Positions 8,864 to 17,364 of a stretch of DNA of 64,000 nucleotides are shown in pieces. Both the position numbers and the translations under genes were made by a program. Position 1 is the first letter of the stretch. Every line of letters begins with the position of its first letter. The stretch is from Paenibacillus auburnensis (GTDB lineage: Bacteria > Bacillota > Bacilli > Paenibacillales > Paenibacillaceae). Location: positions 2,415,529 through 2,479,528 of the forward strand of contig NZ_CAKMMG010000001.1 in assembly GCF_927798115.1 (NCBI RefSeq), in the 5' to 3' direction. The notes under the pieces are model-generated. The model was given only the letters and a program-made list of their open reading frames with translations, was not told where the DNA came from and did not search any database.

Positions 8864-9604
8864 TTAGTTAACCTTCATAATCATATATTTGGTGTAGAAA
8901 TCTTTAACCTCTTTAACCTTCGAACGACCAATCGGCAGCTCCATCCCATTAGACATGAGAACAACCCCGCTGGCGAACTTCTTCACATGCAGCAGGTTGA
9001 TGAGGATCGAGCGATGGATTTGCAAGAAGTTGCTGTCTCTTAATGCAGTTGCATAATCCGCGATAATACCTTTGCTCTCGTAGGTTTGACTGGTGGTAAT
9101 AATGTTGAGCTTGCTTTTGATCGTTAAGCTTTTCGCAGCCTCAATCCCAATGATGTCATCATATCTTAAGACGACCTCTTCGTAACCTGACTTAATGACC
9201 ATAAATTTCTTGTCTTGCGCTTGGAAGTATTGGTACAGTTTGATGATCTTCTCCTCTAGAATCTCAGGCGCAATAGGTTTTATCAGATATTGGAAGGTGA
9301 TCACATCGAAGCTCTCTATCATGTATTCAGGATAACTCGTTAGAAACACGATTTGCTCGTCGAGGTGATTCAAGCTCCTGAGCTTTCGGGCGGTCTGAAT
9401 CCCATTGATCTCCCCCATCTCTACATCCAGAATAAGAATATGGAAGGGAGCTTCATTACGCTCATAGTGGGACAGTAATTGCTCTCCTGAGCTGAACAGC
9501 TCGATTTCGAACTCCACATTTGTTTTGATAGATAAGGCAATGAGTATACTCTTAACCCGCTCTCTTTGAATCTCATCATCATCGCATATCGCCACCCTAT
9601 ACAT
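8864..9604 (-). CDS. LytTR-family response regulator (AgrA-like)
   Basis: 246 residues. A receiver domain occupies residues 1-125 with the acidic pocket CDDD (residues 7-10) and phospho-acceptor Asp60 (LILDVEMGEING). A C-terminal LytTR DNA-binding domain follows from about residue 140 (LRYDDIIGIEAAKS ... LQIHRSILINLLHVKKF). The ATG at 9604 is chosen because GAGG lies eight bases upstream; a GTG at 9613 is in frame but overlaps that site. It is the first gene of the regulator-kinase operon. A perfect direct repeat with 21-bp phasing lies about 90-120 bases upstream, which fits a LytTR site for self-activation. Confidence 0.9.
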   Translation of the reverse strand: MYRVAICDDDEIQRERVKSILIALSIKTNVEFEIELFSSGEQLLSHYERNEAPFHILILDVEMGEINGIQTARKLRSLNHLDEQIVFLTSYPEYMIESFDVITFQYLIKPIAPEILEEKIIKLYQYFQAQDKKFMVIKSGYEEVVLRYDDIIGIEAAKSLTIKSKLNIITTSQTYESKGIIADYATALRDSNFLQIHRSILINLLHVKKFASGVVLMSNGMELPIGRSKVKEVKDFYTKYMIMKVN

Positions 9605-9651
9605 CCAAGACACCTCGCTTTACTGCAGTTCTCTTAGCTTTATATTCCATC

Positions 9652-9726
9652 AGTATACAACAATTATTGAAGAGGAGATGAACACTCTTGGGTTGAAATG
9701 CAGATTCTGATCCTTGAAATGCAGAT
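9652..9726 (-). promoter_or_regulatory. Probable LytTR box (direct repeat) and -10 element
   Basis: TTGAAATGCAGAT occurs twice, at 9693-9705 and 9714-9726 on the plus strand, exactly 21 bp apart. On the minus strand each unit contains CATTTCAA, similar to half-sites of ComE/BlpR-type LytTR regulators. Downstream on the minus strand, TATACT at 9657-9652 is a good -10, while the -35 position (CATCTC) is poor, as expected of an activator-dependent promoter. The proximal repeat would lie at about -48 to -60. Confidence 0.65.
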
Positions 9727-10184
9727 GGCGCACCGCGGTATGGGTAAATGAGGTGGGAACTGGCATCTGATATTTCTAAGCGATATTGAGCGAGGTTCTT
9801 GGCGAGCTGCAGCCTGTTATGGCTTCGGTGCAAAAAAATTTCAGTCGAGCTTCTTGCTGGGTAAAATATTATCAGAGCTAATCCTTGATCTGCTTACCGA
9901 ACATGACGATCCCGCGTTCTAAACTCAAATAACAACGATACGCATCGATCTCATATATCTTTTGCTGTTCCACATTAAATAGCACCCATATGCATCTATT
10001 TGTCTCTGGAGGAACTATTGCCGATTCGACCCATCCGACCAGGGCAGAAGGATACGCGCAAAATCCGCTGTAAATCAGTCGTAAGCTTCGTTTACAGACT
10101 AATATAATTAGGTTCACATGAACATTTTTTTAGCGGGTATTCCATCCGGTTTTATTGCTATACACTTTGTTCCTTGCTTGGACC
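9727..10184. other. Gene-free stretch between the LytTR module and the MCP gene
   Basis: About 460 bases without a supportable gene. Two short minus-strand frames (to 9833 and 9878-10117) lack ribosome binding sites and family resemblance. A plus-strand GGAGGAACTA followed by TTG at about 10019 opens a 29-codon frame that is probably chance. An imperfect inverted repeat lies around 10075-10115. The stretch is AT-rich and could be remnant sequence. Confidence 0.5.
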
Positions 10185-10223
10185 AAAAAATAAACGGCAC
10201 AGGACTTTTTCCCATGCCGTTTC
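10185..10223 (-). terminator. Terminator after the PAS-MCP gene
   Basis: AAACGGCA (10192-10199) pairs with TGCCGTTT (10215-10222), followed on the minus strand by a T-rich run. It lies 46 bases after the stop of the gene ending at 10269. Confidence 0.75.
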
Positions 10224-10268
10224 GGATTTCATTACTTCTGCTCCAAAATCATCAGCTGTCGGTTCAGA

Positions 10269-11180
10269 TCAGATAATATTAAGTACTTCCCGTGCTTGGG
10301 TATCCAGCTCCTGGGCGGAAACCGCAATTCCGGTGAACTCCTTCAGAGCCGTGTCTATCTGCCGCTGGCCTTCTTCTACATTGCTCTGCACTTGATCCAG
10401 GCCGGTCGACATTCTGCTAATTTCTTCTGTGATTGCATTGACACTGTCCCGAACCTCGGCAATGGAATGCTGTACTAGACCCGACAGCTTCCTGACCTCT
10501 TTAGCCACCACATCAAAACCGCGTCCGAACTCTCCGGCATGCGCCGCTTCGATCGCTGCATTAAGTGCCAGCAGATGCGTCTGTGATGCAATATCACGGA
10601 TGGTCTGTACCACCCCCTGAATATCTCCGGCTTTATTCTGCAGATTCACCAGCGTAACCGAATTTTCATCTGAAACTCCCGCGATTTTGTCGATGCTCTG
10701 CAGCAGCTCACGGCTCCGTTCAATGCCTTTTTCTGCGCGCTGGTTCAGACTATCCGCCATCTGCTGCATCTTTTCCACCACATTATTCATGTTGATTTGC
10801 CTATGTGTGATATTCGTCGCAACCTTAGTTACTCCGATAACCTGTTGATTCGCTTCATTAAAAATCGGCATATAAGTTGCTTCGAGCCAGACCCTGTTAC
10901 CCTCTGAATCCATTCGTTCAATTTTGTCCTGAAAGCTTGTCCCGGAAAGCAGATTTCCCCAGAACACTTCATACTCGGGACTATCCGCAAATTCAGGAAA
11001 ACACAGCTCCCGGTGGCTCATTCCATACATATCCTCAGGCTTGTATTTCATTGATCCCGCGAACACCTCATTAACATATGCCACCCTGCGGTCCAGATCA
11101 AAGCGGATCAGGGCAAGATTTTTCTCTAAAGCTTTGACAACCAGCGCATCTGTGACTGTTTGGGCTGAACCGTTCTCCAT
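10269..11180 (-). CDS. Soluble PAS-domain methyl-accepting chemotaxis-type protein
   Basis: 303 residues without membrane segments. A PAS domain spans about residues 15-130 (ALIRFDLDRRVAYVNEVFAGSMKY ... VTKVATNITHRQ). A short MCP signalling domain follows, with the highly conserved hairpin tip around residues 185-225 (QTHLLALNAAIEAAHAGE, GFDVVAKEVRKLS). Such short cytoplasmic receptors are thought to report redox or metabolic state to the CheA/CheW array. The expected C-terminal methylation region is short. It stands alone with its own terminator. Whether it takes part in chemotaxis or acts in another pathway cannot be told from sequence. Confidence 0.88.
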   Translation of the reverse strand: MENGSAQTVTDALVVKALEKNLALIRFDLDRRVAYVNEVFAGSMKYKPEDMYGMSHRELCFPEFADSPEYEVFWGNLLSGTSFQDKIERMDSEGNRVWLEATYMPIFNEANQQVIGVTKVATNITHRQINMNNVVEKMQQMADSLNQRAEKGIERSRELLQSIDKIAGVSDENSVTLVNLQNKAGDIQGVVQTIRDIASQTHLLALNAAIEAAHAGEFGRGFDVVAKEVRKLSGLVQHSIAEVRDSVNAITEEISRMSTGLDQVQSNVEEGQRQIDTALKEFTGIAVSAQELDTQAREVLNII

Positions 11181-11336
11181 AGTAATTTCTCCCTGTCTAA
11201 CTTAATTTGTGATCTGTGACTTCCCGATATCATCAAGCCGCTATATTTGTTTGCATGCTATATTAACGGTAAAACTGCAGGTTTGGATTACATACAACAT
11301 CATTTATTTCTAAAATATAGCAATAACCCCGGAACA

Positions 11337-11379
11337 AAAGCACCCGGCGTCCATTAGGAAGATGGAGGCCGGGTGCTTT
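11337..11379 (-). terminator. Terminator after the small membrane protein gene
   Basis: AAAGCACCCGGC (11337-11348) pairs with GCCGGGTGCTTT (11368-11379), with further inner pairing CCAT/ATGG. It lies about 50 bases beyond the stop of the gene ending at 11428; the T run on the minus strand is short. Confidence 0.65.
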
Positions 11380-11427
11380 GGCGGTTCATAGCTCTCTGGT
11401 CTGGTCATTGCGCCCCAAACCTTATTT

Positions 11428-11802
11428 TCACTTCTTCGGGCCATAATCCCCGAATTTAATCCCCCAGACTGAATCCTTCTGATGGGCTGCCGCCTCCTGC
11501 AGATCAGGAAGCCTTACATCCTGCGGATAATGCCGCTCCAGGTACATCACAAATCCACGGCGTAGGCCGATTTCGTAATCCAGCTTGTTAAACTCATTCG
11601 GGTGCTTCTCCATCTCCGCAAGCGCGGATTCCCAGCTCACCAGATCAGCAGCTTCAGAGCGGCCGTCACGCACCCGCTCCGTAAGCTCCCGCAGCTCGCG
11701 GTAAGCCCGCTTTACTTTAGAAGAATAGACCTGCTTCTGGTTCAAAAAAGTAAGCAGAGCAACCAGCAGCGCCAGGCCGCCCCATAATATAAAAGTGTTC
11801 AT
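11428..11802 (-). CDS. Small membrane-anchored protein of unknown function
   Basis: 124 residues from an ATG at 11802 that has GGAGGG seven bases upstream; the longer open frame lacks such a site. One N-terminal membrane segment (TFILWGGLALLVALLTFL) is followed by a basic, probably helical stretch (KVKRAYRELRELTERVRDG) and a soluble C-terminal part ending GIKFGDYGPKK. I do not recognise the family. The topology suggests an anchored cytoplasmic domain. It lies after two other small genes on the same strand, separated from them by a terminator. Confidence 0.75.
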   Translation of the reverse strand: MNTFILWGGLALLVALLTFLNQKQVYSSKVKRAYRELRELTERVRDGRSEAADLVSWESALAEMEKHPNEFNKLDYEIGLRRGFVMYLERHYPQDVRLPDLQEAAAHQKDSVWGIKFGDYGPKK

Positions 11803-11853
11803 TCCAGTTCCCTCCAAGCATTGCTTATCCACCTCATTATACACGGCAGAGCA

Positions 11854-11880
11854 CAAAAAAACCCCACAGTTCGTGGGGTG
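11854..11880 (-). terminator. Short terminator hairpin
   Basis: ACCCCAC (11861-11867) pairs with GTGGGGT (11873-11879), followed by six T on the minus strand. It follows the 59-residue gene ending at 11915. Confidence 0.8.
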
Positions 11881-11914
11881 TGTCAGAAGATAACCTTCAA
11901 GCGCTTAGGCTCAG

Positions 11915-12094
11915 CTATTCCTTCTTCAAAATTTCATGGAGCTGCCGTTTATCGGCCTCACGCGAACGGTCAAGCGCTTCAAGATCATCCTGATCAGCCT
12001 CCGCTGCCGAAAACTCCACATCCTCTAATTTGGCTTCGTAGAGCATTTTTTGTTTGTCTGTTTTGGAGAATATTTTTGAGTTTTCTCTATCCAT
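11915..12094 (-). CDS. Small acidic/charged protein, 59 residues
   Basis: A short gene with ATG at 12094, a GGAGG site eleven bases upstream, and a TAG stop at 11917-11915. The product begins MDRENSKIFSKTDKQKM and ends HEILKKE. It is highly charged, lacks membrane segments and has a helix-prone middle rich in Asp, Glu and Ala. A terminator follows within 35 bases, which supports it being a real transcription unit. It lies 38 bases after the gene ending at 12133 and is probably co-transcribed with it. The function is unknown; size and charge resemble small regulatory or stress proteins of Bacillales, but no family can be named. Confidence 0.65.
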   Translation of the reverse strand: MDRENSKIFSKTDKQKMLYEAKLEDVEFSAAEADQDDLEALDRSREADKRQLHEILKKE

Positions 12095-12132
12095 ATCGGG
12101 ATCAGCCTCCGTGTTGTTCTAATTGCAAAACT

Positions 12133-12504
12133 TCAAATCATTCCGCCGGCATCTTCAATGATTTTTAAAGCCTGGTCAAAAGAATCGGAGTCCACAACTA
12201 CGGTCAATAAAATATTTCTGCCTGTGGGACCGCCGTCTCCTCCGTGGCTCATTCCGCTCGCACTGGAATCTGCTGCCGCCAGTATCCCCGCTGAATGGCT
12301 GTCCATCGTGGAGTTCAACGTCATAGTCGCCAGGCTGGGAATATCTCCAGTCAACGGATTATTTCCCGAGTACTGCGCATTGCCGGGGTATTTACTGAAG
12401 GTGTCTATGGACATGTCGATTACACGAAGCGCCTGAAGCTTCCGGGAGACGCCTTCTGCTTCTTCGGGAGCTTTAAAATAAGCAAGTATGTTTTTTTCGG
12501 ACAA
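12133..12504 (-). CDS. Small protein of unknown function
   Basis: About 123 residues from a TTG at 12504 with AGGGA six bases upstream; the open frame extends to 12537 without a better site. The N-terminal part (SEKNILAYFKAPEEAEGVSRKLQALRVIDMSIDTFSKYPG) and the C-terminal part (ILLTVVVDSDSFDQALKIIEDAGGMI) look like two halves of a small alpha/beta fold of the kind seen in YflT-like stress proteins. They are joined by a Ser/Gly/Asn-rich middle. That resemblance is weak and no function is claimed. It precedes the 59-residue gene on the same strand. Confidence 0.6.
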   Translation of the reverse strand: MSEKNILAYFKAPEEAEGVSRKLQALRVIDMSIDTFSKYPGNAQYSGNNPLTGDIPSLATMTLNSTMDSHSAGILAAADSSASGMSHGGDGGPTGRNILLTVVVDSDSFDQALKIIEDAGGMI

Positions 12505-13062
12505 GGGTAATCCCTGCTTTCTACCTGGAATGCACAACGCAAATTCACAGTGTTATTTTGTATTGAAGCATTCCGGTTTATGCATATGCTTCAAATTTAA
12601 AAGCTTCTTGTGTCATTTGCTGCATACTCAAACTTACTTTCTCCTATTCCCAGACTCGGGATTATTACCAGCCTCAGCCAATTCGTGCCTAAATCGGACA
12701 AAGTAATAAAGTTAGCGTTACTTTAGACTCATAAAAATTTAAATATCCAAATGTTATTCATGTCATAAAATCTTACTTAATGTCAAAAAAACAGAGATGA
12801 AGTTTTGATTTAGTTCTTTGTATCTAGTTTTTTACGGGGAACAGACGGTATACATGTCATATTTTACATCACAAAAGAACCTGCACTTTAGAAATTTGAT
12901 AAATTTTATGTAGATTTTACATTTTACCAATGGTAAAATCTTCTTAATATTTTTCCTACTAATCTAGATGGAAATAAAAGATTAATAGAAAGGAGAATCA
13001 ACCTACTGTCTACAGCGGGAAAAATTGGAATCAGAATAATACACATCTGGAGGGGATTACAT
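12505..13062 (+). promoter_or_regulatory. Long AT-rich leader/promoter region of the SLH protease gene, with a palindrome
   Basis: About 550 bases with no gene I can support. ATTTTACCA-A-TGGTAAAAT at 12922-12940 is a perfect palindrome with 9-bp arms, 122 bases before the protease start, and is a likely operator. An AAAGGAG near 12989-12995 has no standard start after it; a CTG frame from there runs in frame into the protease. The used start is the TTG at 13063, with GGAGGGG at 13049-13055. No convincing sigma-A promoter was found. Confidence 0.5.
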
Positions 13063-16000
13063 TTGGAGTGGACTAAACTACCACGCAAGCTGTCTATCGT
13101 AGCCTTGTCACTGGGAGTGACAGCAGGCATGATTCCGGGAGCGGCATTTGCCGCCAGCAGCTTGCAGACGCCATCATCGAGTAAAACATTAACTTCTTTG
13201 ACTCAGACCTCGAATCAGACGTTTATCTCACCACAGATCAACACCAAATCCTCAAACAATGTCCGCGTTATCGTGCAATTGAGCGGCCAGCCTGCAGCAG
13301 TAGGTAAATATGCAGCGAAGCAGGGAATTTCCGCCCTTTCCAAGACAGCTACGGAAGCTGCGGTCAAAAGCCAGCAGACAGAAGTGCTGGACAAAGCGGA
13401 TGACCTGGGAATCAATCTGACCGTAAACTACCAGTATGATACGGTGCTTAACGGTTTTGAAGTTTCCGTTCCAGCCAATGAAATCCCGCAGCTGGCTAAG
13501 ATCTCCGGCGTTACCTCCATTTATCCGAACAGCACCTGGTATGCGCTGCCGGAAGAAACGGTGACTGAAGCTACTTACAGAAATGACAATGCCCCACTGG
13601 AGCAGGTTCATGCTGACTGGGCTTGGGCACAAGGCCTTAACGGAGCCGGATTGAAAGTCGGCGTTATCGATACCGGTGTAGATTATCATCATCCCGATAT
13701 CGCAGCGGCTTATAAAGGCGGATACGACTCCTTCTATAATGATAACGATCCCGCTGAAGAACCGCCGTTGGAAGCAGATAAAGATCCTTACGGAACCGGT
13801 TATGCCGGTACCTCCCACGGAACCCATGTATCCGGTACAATTATCGGCCAATACGCAGCAAAAGGTGATGTTGCCCAAAAAGGTATCGCTCCCGGGGCAG
13901 AGCTTTACGTGTATAAGGTACTGGGACGTAACCTCAATGATCCTAGTAAATCTTCAGGTTCATCCGCCCAGGTCATCGACGGTATTGAACGTGCGGTGAA
14001 AGACGGTATGAATGTTATTAACCTGTCGCTGGGCTCCGATTCCGAGAAAGATGTGAATTCTCCGGATTCCATCGCCATTAATAACGCAGTACTTTCTGGA
14101 GTTGTAGCAGTTATTGCCAACGGCAACAACGGAGAAGCCGGATATTTCTCCCTTGGATCCCCTGCGGTTTCGCAGCTGGCCATTTCTGTCGGTGCCGTGA
14201 CCAGTCCGATCAAAGCTTATTCGGGCAGCTTCAATGCAGCGATTGAAAACTCGGTGACATCGGTGACCTATAGCACCTATTATCCGTTTAACGTTATGGC
14301 GTTTGAACTCGGACAAGAGAAATTTGCCGATATTATCGGTACTAAGCCTCAGAAAATTGTCTATGCCGATCTTGGTGCAGAAGATGATTATCCGGCAGAA
14401 GATATTAAGGGATCAATCGTTCTATTATCACGTGGTGATCTGACATTTGATGCTAAGATCGCAACCGCGAAAGAACACGGCGCCAAGGCCGTTGTTATTT
14501 TCAATGGTAATGCCAAAAAAGATCCAAGTGATCCAACTGGAAAACGTACGATAGCTAATTTGGACGTTTCCTATACAGAGCGCGAAGGATTTATCGGCAG
14601 CAACCTTAGCAGCGGATACGATTATATCCCAACGTTTGATATTGAAGGCAAGACCGGACGTCAGCTGGCAAGAGCCATTCTGGCCAGCAAAAGTGACTCC
14701 GTCTACTTTACATTCGGTGCTAATTATAATCTCAAATACACTACTGGTGACGAAATCACTTACTTCTCCTCACTAGGCCCAAGTGTTGATGGTAACCTTA
14801 GCATCAAACCTGATATTGTGGCTCCTGGAGACGGCGTACTCTCCACATACCCTGCATATGGCGGAGATTATTCCCAGGCCTACCACCGCAGCAGCGGTAC
14901 CAGCATGGCGACTCCGCATGTTGCAGGCCTGTCTCTTCTGATCAAGCAAGCACATCCGGATTATTCACCGTTTGATATTCGGGCTGCGCTGGCTAATACT
15001 GCAGACACGCTCTTATATAAGGGTGATCCTGTAGATCTGTATGCACAAGGTCCGGGACGGGCAAATGTTGAAAATGCAATTAAAACACCAGCGCTGCTCG
15101 AGGCACTCGAACCGATTTCGATTCTGGATAAAAACTATGTTCCGCAAAGTGTTATTAACTACAATCCTTCCACAAGCTTTGGAACACTGCAGCCAGGATC
15201 ATCTGCAAGTAAAGCTTTGCAGCTCAAGAACATTAGCGGCAGCGAAGTAGCTTACACTGCACTTGTAGACTGGAACTACGGTGATCCTGAGCATGTAACT
15301 GCAAAGCTGGATAAGACTACCGTAACGGCTTCCGCTTACAGTGCCAGCAGCTTTAATCTGACTGTGAATGTTGCCGCCGATACGGAAGCGCAAATGCTGC
15401 AGGGCAATATCGTTCTGGTACCGGATGACGAAAGTCTGCCAGTTCTGCACCTGCCGTTCGCGATCAACGTCGATAAATCTGCAGAACAGCCGGATTGGGG
15501 CACAGGTATTCAAGAAGCTGAAATTGTTTCACCTATTGTGTACAACAACTCAAACACCCTTCTTTCCTACAAACTGAAAGCCGAAGATATTAACTACTAT
15601 GAAGTAGATCTGGTTGGCCTGGATGATGTAACCAAAGGTTACTTCCAATACTACGCCACAGAATCTGCGAACAAATACTTCCTCCCTGGCAAGTACAGTA
15701 CTGTCATCGGAGCCACTTATCACCCGTATGACAGCAATGGAGATCCAATTCTCGATGCGGACGGTAAACCAGCTGTAGCTAATTTGACAGAAGGGGTTTA
15801 CAAGCTTCAAGTTATAGGAATCAATGCAGAAGATAACACTAAGCTCCCGATCAAGATTGATCAAAACGATGAAGATTTAGAATTCTATACCGCCTATACC
15901 TCATTCCGCTTCGTTAATGGTGTGCAACCAATTGGCGGAAGCAATGGTGGTGGTGGCGGTGCAGTCACACCAACCACACCAACTGTGCCTGCTGCTGCAG

Positions 16001-17199
16001 CTGCGCTAGTTGAAGAAGGAGCTGCACAAGTATCCTTGACTCCATCGACAGCTTCCAAAGATGGTGTTACCACAGTAACTGTGACCGACAATGATCTGAA
16101 GACTGCTCTGGCTAAAGCCACAGCTTCCAAGACAGCTGTCGTGATCTCCGTGGCCGCAATCACTGACAAGGCAGCTGTACTGAGCCTGACTGCGGACCAA
16201 GTGAAACTGCTGGCCGGTATCCATGCTGACAGTTCCGTTGTAATCAGTGTTGGCGGATCTGCAGTTTCCCTGCCGGTATCCTTGCTGAAATCTGCTCCTG
16301 CAGGTGAAAGCCTCAAGCTGGATATCAAGCAGGCACCTGAAGCCGCAAGCAAATTGACTACCAGCGTACCTGGTTCTACGGTAATCGGAACTCCGGTTGC
16401 TTTTGAAGCTTCTTGGACTACCGCTACAAGCAGCACTTATTTGAACACACCAAGCAATGTATTCATTAAGAGATCCTTTACAGTTCCAGGCACGATTCAG
16501 CCGAAAACTGCAGGCGTGCTCTTCGAAGAGAAGGGAGTGGTAACTCCGGTTGCTTCCGTGTTCAAGTCTCAGACTGACGGAACAACTCTTGTTACTGTAA
16601 ACCGCCCAGGCTTCTCAACTTATGCTGCCGTAAGTAAACCAGCAGCAGCCTTTACGGATATCGCTTCTTCGAAATCGGCTGAAGCCATCCAGGCGTTGGC
16701 TAACAAGCTGATCATCCAAGGTACATCGGCTACGACCTTCTCGCCGAAGAATAACTTGACCCGTGCTGAGTTTACAGCACTCTTGACCCGCGCACTCGGT
16801 CTGCGTACGGATGCCAAAGTTACCTTCTCTGATGTGAAAGCAACAGACTGGTACGCTGCTGACGTAGCTGCCGCTTCCAAAGCCGGCCTGATCCTGGGCA
16901 TTGGCAACGGTAAATTTGCTCCAACCCAGAAGGTAACCCGCCAAGAGCTGGTTGTTATTCTGGACAGAGCGCTTAAATTGACCGGAACCGAACTGAAGAG
17001 TGCGAACCCTTCCTTCACAACCTATACAGACAGCGCTAAAGTAGCTGCCTATGCGAAGGACAGCCTGCAGTCCCTGTCTGCAGCCGGCATCATCAGCAGC
17101 GACCAGGGAACCAGCTTTAACCCAGTCGCTCCGGCAACCCGTGAAACGGCTGCTGCCGCGCTGTATCAACTGCTGAGCAAGATTGGTCTGATCGAATAG
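13063..17199 (+). CDS. Cell-surface subtilisin-like serine protease with SLH repeats
   Basis: 1378 residues from a TTG start with GGAGGGG upstream. Domain order: signal peptide (1 to about 31), inhibitor I9 propeptide (about 65-165), an S8 catalytic domain with Asp203 (VIDTGVDYHHPDI), His252 (SHGTHVSG) and Ser614 (GTSMATPHVAG), a PA domain inserted at about 420-540, and beta-rich Fn3-like regions. A Gly-rich linker lies near residue 957 (GGSNGGGGG), and three C-terminal SLH repeats run from about 1195 to 1378. The SLH repeats would hold it non-covalently on pyruvylated secondary wall polymer at the cell surface. The architecture resembles the Vpr/minor extracellular protease group with an added anchor. 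It stands alone, with its own long upstream region and a strong terminator. Confidence 0.94.
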   Translation: MEWTKLPRKLSIVALSLGVTAGMIPGAAFAASSLQTPSSSKTLTSLTQTSNQTFISPQINTKSSNNVRVIVQLSGQPAAVGKYAAKQGISALSKTATEAAVKSQQTEVLDKADDLGINLTVNYQYDTVLNGFEVSVPANEIPQLAKISGVTSIYPNSTWYALPEETVTEATYRNDNAPLEQVHADWAWAQGLNGAGLKVGVIDTGVDYHHPDIAAAYKGGYDSFYNDNDPAEEPPLEADKDPYGTGYAGTSHGTHVSGTIIGQYAAKGDVAQKGIAPGAELYVYKVLGRNLNDPSKSSGSSAQVIDGIERAVKDGMNVINLSLGSDSEKDVNSPDSIAINNAVLSGVVAVIANGNNGEAGYFSLGSPAVSQLAISVGAVTSPIKAYSGSFNAAIENSVTSVTYSTYYPFNVMAFELGQEKFADIIGTKPQKIVYADLGAEDDYPAEDIKGSIVLLSRGDLTFDAKIATAKEHGAKAVVIFNGNAKKDPSDPTGKRTIANLDVSYTEREGFIGSNLSSGYDYIPTFDIEGKTGRQLARAILASKSDSVYFTFGANYNLKYTTGDEITYFSSLGPSVDGNLSIKPDIVAPGDGVLSTYPAYGGDYSQAYHRSSGTSMATPHVAGLSLLIKQAHPDYSPFDIRAALANTADTLLYKGDPVDLYAQGPGRANVENAIKTPALLEALEPISILDKNYVPQSVINYNPSTSFGTLQPGSSASKALQLKNISGSEVAYTALVDWNYGDPEHVTAKLDKTTVTASAYSASSFNLTVNVAADTEAQMLQGNIVLVPDDESLPVLHLPFAINVDKSAEQPDWGTGIQEAEIVSPIVYNNSNTLLSYKLKAEDINYYEVDLVGLDDVTKGYFQYYATESANKYFLPGKYSTVIGATYHPYDSNGDPILDADGKPAVANLTEGVYKLQVIGINAEDNTKLPIKIDQNDEDLEFYTAYTSFRFVNGVQPIGGSNGGGGGAVTPTTPTVPAAAAALVEEGAAQVSLTPSTASKDGVTTVTVTDNDLKTALAKATASKTAVVISVAAITDKAAVLSLTADQVKLLAGIHADSSVVISVGGSAVSLPVSLLKSAPAGESLKLDIKQAPEAASKLTTSVPGSTVIGTPVAFEASWTTATSSTYLNTPSNVFIKRSFTVPGTIQPKTAGVLFEEKGVVTPVASVFKSQTDGTTLVTVNRPGFSTYAAVSKPAAAFTDIASSKSAEAIQALANKLIIQGTSATTFSPKNNLTRAEFTALLTRALGLRTDAKVTFSDVKATDWYAADVAAASKAGLILGIGNGKFAPTQKVTRQELVVILDRALKLTGTELKSANPSFTTYTDSAKVAAYAKDSLQSLSAAGIISSDQGTSFNPVAPATRETAAAALYQLLSKIGLIE

Positions 17200-17213
17200 T
17201 TATAAGTCCCTGT

Positions 17214-17303
17214 CAGTTCCGGTCTCCCCGGAGGCCGGAACTGAGCAGTGATGCTTGTCCCAGGACCGTGCATGGCTTAACAGCCATGCACGGTCCTTTT
17301 TTA
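17214..17303 (+). terminator. Tandem hairpins ending the SLH protease transcript
   Basis: A first hairpin (CAGTTCCGG at 17214-17222 with CCGGAACTG at 17235-17243) is followed by a perfect 16-bp stem, AGGACCGTGCATGGCT with AGCCATGCACGGTCCT (17262-17297), and a run of six T. The second is a textbook intrinsic terminator. Confidence 0.92.
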
Positions 17304-17321
17304 ACCTACTCCATACAACAC

Positions 17322-17364
17322 AAAAAACCCCCAATTCCGTTTAGTGATACGAAATTGGGGGTTT
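17322..17364 (-). terminator. Terminator of the heat-shock operon
   Basis: AAACCCCCAATT (17325-17336) pairs with AATTGGGGGTTT (17353-17364); on the minus strand it ends in six T. It lies 47 bases after the dnaJ stop. Confidence 0.9.

Noticed and set aside
9597..9833. A 78-codon minus-strand frame covering the LytTR regulator promoter
   Set aside because: It contains the direct repeat and -10 element and has no start signals, so it is promoter DNA.
10019..10108. Plus-strand GGAGGA followed by TTG opening a 29-codon frame, considered as a peptide signal for the GHKL kinase
   Set aside because: Very basic, with no leader or processing motif, on the opposite strand and without a promoter; most likely chance.
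9878..10117. A 79-codon minus-strand frame between the LytTR module and the MCP gene
   Set aside because: It would begin at a GTG with no ribosome binding site, and no family is recognisable; possibly remnant DNA.
15894..16436. A 180-codon minus-strand frame inside the SLH protease gene
   Set aside because: Ala/Thr/Val-rich translation that mirrors the low-complexity linker of the protease; no gene signals.
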